This document shows positions 45,945-57,617 of a stretch of 64,000 nucleotides of DNA, in pieces. Under the pieces are notes generated by a model. That model did no database searches. It was not told where the DNA came from and saw only the letters and a program-made list of their open reading frames with translations. The DNA is from Haberlea rhodopensis. Lineage: Eukaryota; Streptophyta; Magnoliopsida; Lamiales; Gesneriaceae. The stretch covers positions 124,001 through 188,000 of the forward strand of contig CAJQUN010000152.1 of NCBI GenBank assembly GCA_907163345.1, read 5' to 3'. Position 1 is the stretch's first letter, and each line of letters starts with the position of its first letter. The position numbers and the translations under genes are program-made.

Positions 45945-46434
45945 CAACAAAGTAAACTTTTGTTTTTGATATATCTATAACAATACTCTCGATAAAACAT
46001 AGGCGATTGGCCCCCTAATAGGTGACTTCATAATTTAGCAGAATTTTTAGTTTTTACCAACACATACAACCTCGAGCAATGAATGTGCAGCAATATACTG
46101 TAAATCAAGAATTATATCCAGAACTGAATTTTTTATCGCATACCTAAAGAATACAAGCAAGTATATCCTGTCGTCCCATGTAGCCGAAACAAATCAGAAA
46201 GTAAACAAAAAATACAATCTTCTCCACTCACAAACACAGGTTAAGAATCGTTCAAGAAAACTAACAGCTCCCATATGCGCTTAATCTTACCCTCGACACG
46301 ATAATGTAATTTAGAAGACGAATCTTGGAATACCAATACGCTGAATTCATCCTTCTGTGGCTTCATATTAAAAGCCTCCTATGTCGTATAGAAGCTGAAA
46401 TGGCGGGTCAGGATTTTTTCAAGTCAAAGGATAT
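45945..46434. other. 3' flank of the galactosyltransferase gene
   Basis: Non-coding sequence downstream of the stop codon, expected to hold the 3' untranslated region. No distinct signal seen. Confidence 0.45.
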
Positions 46435-49109
46435 CTATAACAAAGCATTCCAAAGTGCCTCTTCCCCTTCGCCACATTGTTCGTGTACGAATTTGATGTT
46501 CTCTATAGATTTGCAGATTCCACTACAGCTCCAGTCGAACGAGGCAATGCATACATTACCAGCTTGTGCCTTCCATTCACAATCTATAAATTCGAAAAGA
46601 AATTTAGTTAAAGAATCCCAAAAATGATGTGTTTAAGGAAAAGAACATTATTAGTCATGAAACTTCGGAGGAACCATACCTGGTGGAGTTCCACAACACA
46701 TATTTCGGTCATCAATGTGCTCGACTTCAAGACCAATGAACCAAGAACCGAGAGACACATCCTCGTTAGCATACTTATGCAAAATGGGCCTAAAAATTAA
46801 AAATCGAACCTTCAACCTTTAGCGGACACACAATATTATTAATCTCAAGTAATTTTTGAAACATGGTCAAATATTTAAGGGTATATCTGAAAAGAAAATC
46901 AAGAAATTGTAGCTTTATATATTTAATTAATGGTGGACAAGCATTTTGAGGGAATATGATTTAATAGCAGGGACATTTTCCCCAGGAGTGGCAGAGACAT
47001 TAGTGCATAAGATTCCCATATCCCATATGGCATATCATTATTTTGTTGTTTTACCATTTTTAAACAAATATAATTCAGTCCGAACTGAAAATAAAAGAAC
47101 TAATTCTAGTTTATAAAAATCACGAAAGCCTTACTGATTGATTGAGATGTATGTAGCCAAATCTTTTGAGATTGCATATATCTGTCCAGTTGCATGCCGG
47201 AAATATTTATTCCCTTCTTCTCCAAATTTCCAGTACTCAGGTTCATGGTATTTAACAGTCCTGTATGACACAATGATTATAAAAAAACTAACTCTGAAGA
47301 AACACAAAACAGAACGATCAAGTGAAATTAGAGCATTACTTTTGAGCAAGAACTGGTCCAGATTTCATACAGCCGAGGTAGACTCTCGGTTTAGATCTAT
47401 GACGGGCTAGATTCGCAGCAAGTGTACCTTTAGTAGCAAACACTTGGTAAATAAAATTTAGAGAAGAAAAAGAATTTCAACAGTTCTAAAATGAAGGAAT
47501 AAAAGTGAAAATGGTTGGAATCACGCACCCAAATTGACGTGGACGTCATCATCGACCTTGACATAAAAATCAGCGTCCCACATTGAAACTGCAGTAGCGA
47601 AGAAAGTTTTTGTTTTTGCCGACAGTTCATGATATCCCTCGACATGTTCCTGTTATATTACATGGTCAAGATTGAAATCTTCGAGCTTAGGAATATATTT
47701 ATGAGGACAAAAGCATAATGCAGCATTGTTTTTACCAGCCTAAGAAAGTCCTTATGTTGAGCTTCTTCCGAGTCAAGAGCTCTATCTAATATGCTATTAG
47801 ATGTTGCACTACAACAATAGTGAAAATATATAAATCAGCTTATTCCAAGATTATAGAACATAAACTCATAAAGTACACATTGCATGCAATTACATAAAAT
47901 CTGCAAAAAAAATTCATCTTTGTTCAAATATTTAGAAACATATAACATCGTGATTGTGCGAATAAGGAAGCTAAAAGCATGAAAATAAAAGAAAAGAATG
48001 TAATCTCAATGAACATATGCGACCAATATACCTGTGACCAATCATAAATCTCACAACAATCCCCTTTTCTTGCTCCAATTTTCGAAGTTGTTCCCCTGAT
48101 CAAAACATGAACATCGTCACCCACATTTTCAAATGAAAAATAATTACACTGGTCGATAAGGAGAACAACTCAGGTTCACCTTGAGGCATCCAAGTCTCTC
48201 GGACCGAATCGCGCCTCTTCCTACTACTGAAAGCAGTATTGATACCAATTACCATAAATGCCTTCTTCCTAAGTGGCTCCTTATCAGAACTTGCGGGCAA
48301 TTTGTTGTCTTTTCCCTTCTTCTGAGCACTTCGAGAGGCTGACAGCTCCATCTGAAGCATCGAAATTGACTTGTCCAATGACCTGAAATGGTATTCCTAC
48401 GTAATTTCACCATCACTTAAAATTTAAAAATCTATACTTATAATTAAAAATCTATACTTATAATTAAGTGGTGCACACACATAATTAGAAAACGGAAATA
48501 TAAACGCACTGGATAGCTTGGTGGGTTCTGTACACCTCATTCATTACATCCTTATCTCGATCTTCTGTTTTCTAAAACAAAAACAATTAAACACTTAATA
48601 CAACAATCTATCCAAACCAAGAAACAAATAAAACAATAAAATTTGAATCAAATCTTGAAAATTTTATAAAATAACCATGTTCATAACAATCTAAAAGACA
48701 AAATGCTCAGAAAAAGAAAAAAGAAAGGATCTTAAACCCAAATTTCTCCACAGGGAAATACCGAAAAATTGAATCTTTCAAGCTTCAAATTACAACAGCA
48801 AAATACCTTTTTTTTGGTAGCACGATCTTCAGACACGACCTGCAACTCATGGTCACGCCGGTGTTGAGTAATAAGCTGATTATTGGATTCCAGAGGTACC
48901 CAGAATCTGCAAAACCCAGATCGAAAACATAATCACCACAAATAAAAATCCCCGAAAGTGAAATAAAATTAAAAAATCTAGGATGCAAGAACTCAAATTT
49001 TTTTGAACTAAACATACTTGTTTGTGAAAGTCATCCCAAAGAAGAAGAAACAAATGGAAAAAATTGGAATCCATTTCGCAGAAACCTTCCCACTGCTCTT
49101 ACCCTTCAT
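46435..49109 (-). CDS. Beta-1,3-galactosyltransferase (GT31), complete, eleven exons
   Basis: Golgi type II membrane enzyme that transfers galactose in beta-1,3 linkage onto glycoprotein or arabinogalactan glycans. Exons: 49018-49109, 48807-48906, 48510-48571, 48180-48382, 48032-48095, 47736-47808, 47529-47649, 47340-47427, 47135-47260, 46680-46789, 46435-46583; the phases fit and give 395 residues. A short basic N-terminus (MKGKSSGKVSAKW) precedes a single membrane anchor (about 13-30). The DUF4094 stem contains ITQHRRDHELQVVSED. The catalytic domain has KKAFMVIGINTAFSSRKRR, RETWMPQGE, GYHELSAKTKTFF, the metal-binding DDD at 231-233 (YVKVDDDVHVNL), GCMKSGPVL, EDVSLGSWF and CCGTPPDCEWK. The C-terminus is EALWNALL. 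This is the plant B3GALT 1-8 group; the exact acceptor is unknown. No defect seen. Confidence 0.95.
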
Positions 49110-50204
49110 TGATTTTCTCCACTTTTCTTGCCACAGCAAACCACAGTAAAATTTAAAGGAAAGAAAAATTATAAAGTCAAAAGCCCAAGATTCCGCAGCT
49201 ACAAGTATGTATGGAATCGTTTATTGATAGAAAAAAGGGTGAATCAGACGTGATTTGGGCGGCGGCGGCGACGGGGCAGGAATATGGAGAATGCCGCGGC
49301 GAATTAATTTGGAAGAAAATTTTAACAAGATCTAAATAACAAATCTATTTTTGAAGACGCGGAAATTGACTTTGGACTTCTGACATCAAACGAGTAAAAT
49401 TTGAATATCTTGACAAAAGTTTTTTGGCTGGCGATATTGCCAAAGCAAAAATGTTAAAATTCCAATTTTTATCCTTTTTATAAAAAAACAAATTGAGCTA
49501 ATTTATTTTAAAATTGTAAAAAAATAAAAAAAAATGAGATAAACTGATTTTTTAAAAAAACAAAAAATATTTCAAAAAACTAAATAGTTTTTTTTATGAA
49601 AAATTAAATTAGCTGTTTCGGTTAAGCAATTAACCGAAAATTAAAACTAGATTTCCGAAAGAACTGAACTTCTCGAATTAATTATGTTTGGTCGATTAAT
49701 TAATGTGGTTTAACCAAAAGTTTGATCGCTCTTAAGCCTTAGGACAATGTGATTTCTTTATACAGATGTTCCAAAATTTCGATGTGAAATTTATCCCGAT
49801 AATTACAATGTCACATACTTATTAAAAGAATGTTCATAATTTTTACATTAAAAATTGAAAAAAAAAATAGAATGATAATGATAAATAGATTATGTTCTAA
49901 ATTTTTTTAACATATAATAAGTCTTCTCGTTTTTTATTTTCTTTACAAAATTGTAAAATTGAAATTTTTACTCAACCAAATTTTTTGGGTCAGTGGTATT
50001 TATAAATTTGGGGAAATTGTCAGTATCTTCAATTATATTACTATCATCATTTATATTTATGTATTTACAAAATTCAGATGTTATATATGGTAAATTGTGT
50101 TTATATAAGGTAAGTATATACATAAACTTAAAACTCCATTTTTTTTCTGAGTAGAACTTAAAACTCCATTTACGCGAGTACTTTTTCCTTTTTTGAGTTT
50201 AGGT
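49110..50204. other. Galactosyltransferase upstream region and AT-rich spacer
   Basis: Promoter side of the GT31 gene, with a GC-rich GGCGGCGGCGGCGACGG stretch near 49260 in the probable leader. Further right is AT-rich DNA without features. Confidence 0.45.
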
Positions 50205-50604
50205 TAGGGTGTAAACGAATCGAATCGAGTCGAATATGAAAGAAATTTTAAAATAGGTATATTCGAGCTTGAGCTCGATTCGAAGTTCGAATAGTTTAAA
50301 TGTTTTGCTCGAGTTCGGCTCGAAAAGTTCGAACATGCTCGCGAGCGATTCGAACTATTGCTCGAAAATAAATACTCGAAATGCTCGAAATATTTATTTA
50401 ATATAAAATTATATATATTAATAAAATATTAAAACTCGTGAGCGGCTCGCAAACTATCGAACAAAATAATTTGATCTCGAGTTTGGCTCAAAAAAGTTCG
50501 AACATGTTCGAGTTCGCCTCGAATTCGACAATTTCGAATACGAATCAAATATTTTCAAGTCGACTCTAAAAACTCGTGAACCAACTCGATTCATTACATC
50601 CCTA
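50205..50604. mobile_element. MITE of the CGAAT/TCGAG-rich hAT family, second copy
   Basis: Begins TAGGGTGTAAACGAATCGA and ends CTCGATTCATTACATCCCTA. The inside is rich in TTCGAA and GCTCGA and collinear with 11973-12303. Flanking octamers GTTTAGGT and GTATCGGT agree at six of eight bases. Confidence 0.8.
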
Positions 50605-52611
50605 GTATCGGTGTAACATAGATATCCCTTGATCTTTAATTTCTTTAGACCTACTTGTTTTGTGAGAATCAAGGTACTTGAATGCTCCACACGATTAATT
50701 TGCTAGTTGATCAAGATGAAGATCACATCAAATAGGAACTCTGTTTTTTTAGAAGAAATAAACTTATCCTTGTAAAACACGAAAAATAAGCATCACTGAG
50801 ATTTTTTCCATCAATATTTTTTTAAATATGAAAAAGAAAATTAGTACTGTGAATTGGGTGTATATATTTTAATTAAAATTGAAAGATGTTTAGTTTATAA
50901 CAAGGCAACTTTGTCTACATCCCATTGGATCACAAGTTACAAGACAAACTACGAGATCATTTAATTTAATGCTTAAACATAAAACAACGTGTACTTCGGG
51001 TTGGATCCATTTATGATTTAAGTAAAAAGCGGAAACCCCGAACGTTTAAACACTTTAGCAATTCACCCACTAACCTTTCAAAATCTGTTCTTACCATTTG
51101 GACAATTTTAAGTAGTGTACTTAACCTCTAAACAATATTCGGGGACAATTTTTCAGAATATTTTGGCCGCAAATTATCTCATGTGCCTCGCACATGCCAC
51201 GTTCGAATGTATTGGGGCCGCTATTTACCCTAATAATATTATGTACGATATATGCATTGGAATCTCCCCAAGCTCCAATGAAAACAATAAATTTAGCATA
51301 CCAATCTGTTAATCACCAAAATTCTTATCAAGATACGCCCGCCTGAGTTACATCCCACACGGTAAGAAAACAAGGTGCGGATACATAGTCAGGCAAGCGA
51401 AACAAATGTGCTTCCTCAAAAAATATTTTTTTATTACCCCTAAGTATCACTTTTGATCTGTCAAGTTAGGAATTATTTGAGCAGATGGACTTTGAGATTA
51501 TACATATGTTTGGAGAATTCCTACGCATTGCAAATCATCTCAGTATCTCGATAGAGGGACATCCCTCAAGTTAATTAACGGGACGATTTATTTATACAAT
51601 GTTTTCTTTGCTGAAGTTTAGATTTACTAATGAACTGTCCACATTGTTATTTGTTGATATAAGCCTGTAAAAATTCGATGGATCCATCATAAGATTTCGA
51701 GGTTGGTATGTAAGAATCGACGTAATGCTACTAATGACTTGTGTTATAATTCCCAGATGACAATGGATCATGTCCCCAATTTTACTTGTTTATTACCAGA
51801 ATTCTCGCAGGAATGATGTGGTCTAGTTTCAGTTTCTTGGTGACATGAACAGAGAATATATATATATGAGAAATTATTAAAAGGGTCTGTATTGGACAGT
51901 GTTAGTTGGAAGAGTGGAATGTTGCTAAAACCAGCAGCAACATGCATTATTTGCATTTAGTCCACTTTGTTATTAATTTCTTTGACTCAATGATTATGTG
52001 AATTTTCTAATGAAGTAATCTTATTTAAGGCAGCAAAGGCATGAATTTCTGGCAAAGGACAAAAAGCATGAGATCCGGTTAGAAGGTGGAGAAAGGGATT
52101 CCCAAGGTTTTCTAAATTTATAATACTCTGCACAGTCCACCCGGAAAAGAGGGAAGAAAATGGCGATTATGGAACAAAATCATCATGGAATTGATGCAAA
52201 GAAGGTTTTTTTTTTTTTTTGTGGGGGGTGATTTAATATACATTATAAAAAATATTATTTTTTTTGTTTCAATTTGGCTGATAATTTAGTTTTGGTAAAA
52301 TTATGGCTGTCAAGTGTAGAATAGTTTCATTACAACTTTTGACCTTTAGTTTAAGCAATAACAGATGGACCTCCTGTAGAATACTTGTATTATGAATTCA
52401 TATCTCTAGTTTTGTAACTGAATGATGTAAAATTATAGTTATCCTCTGTGATTTGACATAAAAATATTTAGCATGAGAAGTAGACGTTATTGTTTAAATT
52501 AGATGAGAGCGTAATTGTTCAAACTAAAGTGGGTCAATATGTAATCCACCCTTTATTTTTAGTTCTTGCTATGTACATTAATCTATCTATATATCTAATT
52601 TTGTGTCCGAG
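50605..52611. other. Intergenic; nothing recognised
   Basis: AT-rich DNA; the short open frames in it show no family signature. Confidence 0.5.
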
Positions 52612-52807
52612 CAGTGGCGGTGCCACTAAGAGACAAGGGGGGCATTTTTTTTACCTTACAAAAAAATTGTGATTTTACCTTAAAAAATTATAATTTGTCC
52701 CTTAAAAATTACATTTTGTTTTTTGACCCTCAAAATTTTGTTTTGCCTAAAATTTTTATTTTAAAACTATAATGCCTTCTTCCCAAAAATCATGCGTCCC
52801 CCCACTG
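52612..52807. mobile_element. Small MITE with perfect 8-bp target duplication
   Basis: Starts CAGTGGCGGTGCCACT and ends CCCCCCACTG. It is flanked by identical TGTCCGAG octamers (52604-52611 and 52808-52815). The inner sequence is T/A-rich (TTTTACCTTAAAAAATT). The CAGTGGCGG terminus is common among plant MITEs. Confidence 0.85.
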
Positions 52808-52815
52808 TGTCCGAG

Positions 52816-54107
52816 TGATTAGGATGTGGAGAAAAGTGTAAAACTATAAATTTTAATAAAAAATCATATATAAACTTTTCATTTTTCCTACTTAAAAAAA
52901 AAAGAACAATTGGCATAACCGACCCCCGTTGGGCCCTTGGGTGGATGGACGGGAGGGGAAACGAACTTTGATCATCATATCCATTGCTTTCAAGGGAACT
53001 AACTGAATCAGACAAAAGCTTTAGAGAGTGCAAGAGAATGCATCCACTTTTCACATTAAAGCCAAATCCAGGAATCTAATGTTGTCCCAAAACATCATTC
53101 CCCTCTTTTACTGTAATAAAATCAGTCATTTACAGTTTTACACCACCAAAGTTCATTAAATACTCATAAAGAATGACACAACCAAAACAAAATAATTCAA
53201 AAGATACCAATGAATGATCAAGATTTTGACCTTTGTGAAAAGAAGTTTCCATTCTTTGCTCTTGTTTTACTGCTCGTTTATTACCTTTTTCCTGCTTGGT
53301 TTGATATGCGTTTCTTGTTTTGCATTACAGCTTATTGTAGTCATGTCATGTTTGCTCTTTTTACTGTGATGCTATCTTTTTATAGTGGCCATTATATTCT
53401 CATGCTTCATTGTATGATGGAAACAATGTAAATAAATTTTTTTCTTTTTCTTTTTCTTTTTTGTACTTTCAAGAATTTTATCCTCATTGAAACGTCCATG
53501 TAGTTTGGGCCTATTACCTGTCAATGACCTGATTTAATCCCTAAAGTGTTTAAAAAATTCTCAATACAGTCCCCGATGTTAAGTCGGCCGTAAGAAATAA
53601 AAAGAGATGGACTGAATCGAGTATACCTTTAAAACTTTAGGTACTGAATTGTAAACAAATCAAATTCGATTTAGTCCCTAAAGTTTTAAAACTATTCATT
53701 AATCAGTCATTTATGTTTGCTTCTCAACGCCTACTTAACGCCAGAGATTGAACCAAGAATTTTTTAAACTAATGACTTCACTAAAAACTTTATAGATTGT
53801 ATCGGGAATAAACTCAAATTAAAGGGACGTTTTAATGTATTATCCCGTTGGTTTATTGAAATAAACGTAGCTCAACCCTAGAATTAGATAAATATATTAA
53901 AAAAAGCTATTTGATTCTCATTAAACATAAACTTTTTTTCATATTTATCGCCCTGCCACCATTTTAAAGCAAGAATCCACAAGAGGGGAAGATGAAGAAC
54001 AAGGAAAATAAAAGAACAATGATAAGTTACGATGAACCAATTATATCACTACTTGTGTTTTCCCTTTTTTACCCTTCAAGTCTCGAACTGATATCCTCGT
54101 AAATTCT
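52816..54107. other. Intergenic, 3' side of the BYPASS1-like gene
   Basis: No gene seen. The TTTAGTCCCTAAAGTTTT-like wording around 53530-53700 resembles old transposon sequence but has no clear ends. Confidence 0.4.
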
Positions 54108-55168
54108 CTACCTATGACTGCAGAAATCTAAGAGTTTCTTCCGGCCTTCAACAATTTCATCAAAAAAATCATCAAGCTGTCCAATTATATTCTCAGTTCC
54201 AGCCCTCAAATTACCAAAACATCCCTCCAAACTCTCCACTCTTTCCCTTATTCCAACCTCCGATTCCCATTCCACAACCCCTTGTGAGCATTTCCTCTCA
54301 ACCTCTACTCTTAGCTCATCCATGGCCACTTTTGATCTCCTGAATTCATACAACAGAATCCCAGGCCGGCCCGAAATCCGATTGATTTCAGAAACTACCC
54401 TCTGTTGTAGCCTGGCTGTTGAAATCATGAAAGATGATCCGAAGAGAAGGCGGGCTTCATATCCATTTCTTGACGAACTGGATTCGGGCCAGCAGTAAAC
54501 TAATCCATAGAGCAGAAGCATCAGAAGTAGAGAACTGACATTTCTCATTGCGTAAAGAACTCCCCTGAACCCATTGAATCCATTCAGCTTTGATTCTAAA
54601 GAAACTCTCTCATCAAATTCCAATAATTGTGGTTCAATTCTCGTCTCCATCAATGACCTGTTTTCCTCCTCCAGCCCCACGGCCTCCCTCCTGCATCCTG
54701 ATAAAGCCCGAATAACCTGTTTTTTTTGTAAACCAGAAGTCAAGAAATGAATAAACAAGAAAAATTTACAAAAAACCCATTTTGAATCTTGATGGCTATG
54801 AAAATCATCACCTGTCGAAAAAGCTGCGGGCTTAAATGACGATGTCCGTCGAGTGAAGAAGTGATATTAAGGCCCGAAGAATAGTAATTTTCCATGCCTG
54901 AAATCCCAGCTTTAAGCACATGACAAACTTCCCAAAGCTTGGAACTTTCATCCATGTACTCATCAAGCCATTTTTCACCGACAGGCAAGTGAAGTTTCTG
55001 AACCAGAAGAATCAATTGGGCGTGGAATGATCTTAAAAGGGACAGAACCCTTTGCAGGAATTGAATGGACATGAAGTTGTTAGACAGAAACACGCGTTCT
55101 AGATCATCGATCCCGCGAGTTAAGAAGTTGTAGAAGCCATTAACAGAGTTGGCGGACGAAGTATTCAT
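54108..55168 (-). CDS. BYPASS1-like protein (BPS1/ROH1-type), two exons
   Basis: Exon 1 54812-55168 and exon 2 54108-54716, joined CAG|GT...AG|GTT, give 321 residues. The N-terminal half has GFYNFLTRGIDDLERVF, RSFHAQLILLVQKLHLP and EKWLDEYMDESSKLWEVC, the helical region typical of BPS1-like proteins. A single hydrophobic stretch (about 178-194, VSSLLLMLLLYGLVYCW) is probably a membrane segment. The C-terminal half is helical and charged (MDELRVEVERKC, GQLDDFFDEIVEGRKKLLDF). BYPASS1 of Arabidopsis restrains a root-derived mobile signal and ROH1 interacts with exocyst; the role of this member is not known. The intron contains an in-frame extension that ends in a stop, supporting splicing. No defect seen. 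Confidence 0.85.
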
Positions 55169-55501
55169 CGTAGAGAAACTGGGATAAAAAAAAATGGATA
55201 CAAAGAAGGATATTTAAATGGTAGGATAGGGGGAAAAAGCAGATGAATGATACAAAGAGGGAATATCAATCTTAGAAGCTCAGGTTTCTAAGATTATAAA
55301 AGATTGTTGGGAGCAATGATGAGTGTTTCCTACAGAGGGGATAGGATTATTGATAATCTGCCATTTTCATTCTATAATGGGAGGAAAGTTAAAAGAAAAG
55401 AGCAAAAATAAAATCACTCCCCTTCCCTTAACTTGAAGCATGAGAGTGAAAGGAGGCAATTCTGAGGGACAACAAACGTTTTGAGTTCCATAACAAATAA
55501 T
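55169..55501. other. Upstream region of the BYPASS1-like gene
   Basis: Promoter-side sequence of the minus-strand gene. No TATA box is convincing (ATTTAAATA near 55212 is the best match). It ends at the target duplication of a MITE. Confidence 0.4.
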
Positions 55502-56118
55502 TAGGGGTGTTCACCGGTTCGGTTAACCGATCGAATCGGGCTGAACCGAACCAAAAATTTTCGGTTCGGTTTTCGATTTTTTTTAAAAAAAAATTGGTTT
55601 TCGGTTAATGGGTCCGGTTAACCGAATCGAACCGAAAACCGAAATTTTTTTTAAAAACAAAACATTTTTGAATTTTTTTTAATGGTTTAAATATTTTTTT
55701 AATGATTTCGCTTCTGATTGTATTAATAAGATCGTAAATTAACAATGTATTTTAAGTATAATATAATTTATTTTGTTGTCCCATTTAAACTCGATTTTTT
55801 ATATTAAATAACTTCAAAATAATATTAGAAGTTCAAAATTAAAAGGTCAAATGTTTAGAATTCATTTGAATCCAATGAATGATGTATTAGTGTTCATATT
55901 TACGTTGAATTTTTATCAATTAGTCATACAATTTCAAAAAAAAAAAATTCAAAAATTCAAAAAAAAAATGAAAAATGCAAAAGGAAAAAAATTTACGGTT
56001 AAAACCGAACCGAAATCGAACCGAAACCGAACCGAACTATTTCAGTTCGATTTTCGATTTTGAAATTTCAAAACCGAAATTTCGGTTCGGTTCAAACTGA
56101 ACCGAATGAACACCCCTA
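55502..56118. mobile_element. hAT-type MITE (TAGGGGTGTTCA ends), perfect 8-bp target duplication
   Basis: A perfect 12-bp inverted repeat TAGGGGTGTTCA ... TGAACACCCCTA bounds 617 bp. The flanking octamer CAAATAAT is identical on both sides (55494-55501 and 56119-56126). Subterminal CGGTTCGGTT and AACCGAACCGAAA arrays enclose an AT-rich centre. Related in ends and wording to the partial element at 1-367. Confidence 0.95.
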
Positions 56119-56781
56119 CAAATAATAAAAAAATAAAGAAATCTAATATATTTTTGAATTAATTAAATTGGTTGAATTATGTATAAAACACGGGTCGGTA
56201 CAAGGTGGAATAACATTTTCCGGTGCAATCCACCAAAAACACTTGCTCTCATATAAGTCCATTTTCCTCATCATACACAAAATCTAACTACTTAAATATA
56301 AGTTATCACATCAATAAATCGTGAAAAAGATTTCCCGAGTTCTCTTATACGAATTATTCGGTTAAATTTGGTTCAAGAAAACTAAACAAGCAATTGAATT
56401 GTAAAACAAGCACCATACAACTCAATTCGATGGGCTAAATCGATTGATTGAGCTTTATAATATTAATTAAATTTGGGTTAAAATATAAAAAAACTGCTTT
56501 GTATCGATAATGTTTTTAATGATGATGTAAGGATGAGTTCATTGGGTCGTGAAAAATGTTTGACCAGTTTGAGTGGAATTGGGCACCTAAAACTAGGTTA
56601 GAACTTCTTAAAATTTTTATTATTCTTGTGTTTGTGCTACTGGGGTAATCGTGTGATTTTAGTGCCACTCGCCTTCTTTTTACTTCCCATATGGTCCATT
56701 GATATTTGTTGTGCTTTGTTTTCTCCTAGATACAAGCTCTCAATACCATCTCACAAGTTTCAAAAAAGGGGAAAGAAATAC
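56119..56781. other. Intergenic between MITE and gypsy element
   Basis: AT-rich, no gene seen. It ends in the AATAC target duplication of the gypsy element. Confidence 0.45.
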
Positions 56782-57587
56782 TGATGTGATCTAAAATTTT
56801 TCGTGTTCGGATAGAGTATGTGTAACAGAAAATTAATTAGAGACACCACAACTTTTACGTGAAAACCTCAAGAATGAAGGAAAAACCATGGGACCTTGTC
56901 CAGTATAAATTCTTCACTACAAATTTTGATCTGGAACAGGACTCTGACATGAAAAATAAATAATAATCTTTTAAACAATAATACTAGCAAATCAAAGGAA
57001 AATACCGAACAGACTCTTACTGTGATGCTATCTTTTAAACGTTGACCAAACATCCCGATCCCACGAGTAAACTAATAAAATTCCGAACAAGCTTGATCAT
57101 CCCGAGCACAATAACTTAGGTAATTTTTTAGGTTTAAACGTGGACCAAACAACCCGATCCCACGAGTAAACTAATAAAATTCCGAACAGCTCGATCATCT
57201 CGAGCACTAGGTAATTTTTAGGTTTAAACGTGGACCAAACATCCCAATCCCACGAGTAAACTAATAATGAACAAGCTCGATCATCCCGAGCACAATAACT
57301 TAGGCAATTTTTTAGGTTTAAACATGGACCAAATATCCCGATTCCACGAGTAAACTAATAAATTTCGAACAAGCTCGATCATCTCGAGCACAATAACTTA
57401 GGTAATTTTTTAGGTTTAAATGTGGACCAAACATCCCGATCCCACGAGTAAACTAATAAAATTTCGAACAAGCTTGATCATCCCGAGCACAATAACTTAA
57501 GCAATTTTTTAGGTTTAAACGTGGACCAAACATCGTGATCCCATGAGTAAACTAATAAAAAAATCCGAACAAGATTCATTGACACTA
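56782..57587 (-). repeat. 3' LTR of the gypsy element, with inserted minisatellite
   Basis: Its first 270 bp on plus are collinear with 62514-62740 (TGATGTGATCT, AGAAAATTA, CCTCAAGAATGAAGGAAAA, GTCCAGTATAAATTCTTCAC, AATAATAATCTTTTAAACAA). The rest is a tandem array absent from the other LTR. The inner border near 57587 is approximate. Confidence 0.8.
57044..57580. repeat. Minisatellite, about 95-bp unit, six copies
   Basis: The word GACCAAACATCCCGATCCC starts units at about 57044, 57143, 57233, 57327, 57424 and 57523. Each is followed by ACGAGTAAACTAATAAA, CGATCATC-GAGCAC and TTTTTTAGGTTTAAA. Spacing is 90-99 bp. Confidence 0.92.
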
Positions 57588-57617
57588 AATTCGTAAATAA
57601 AGACAATAATTAAAATT

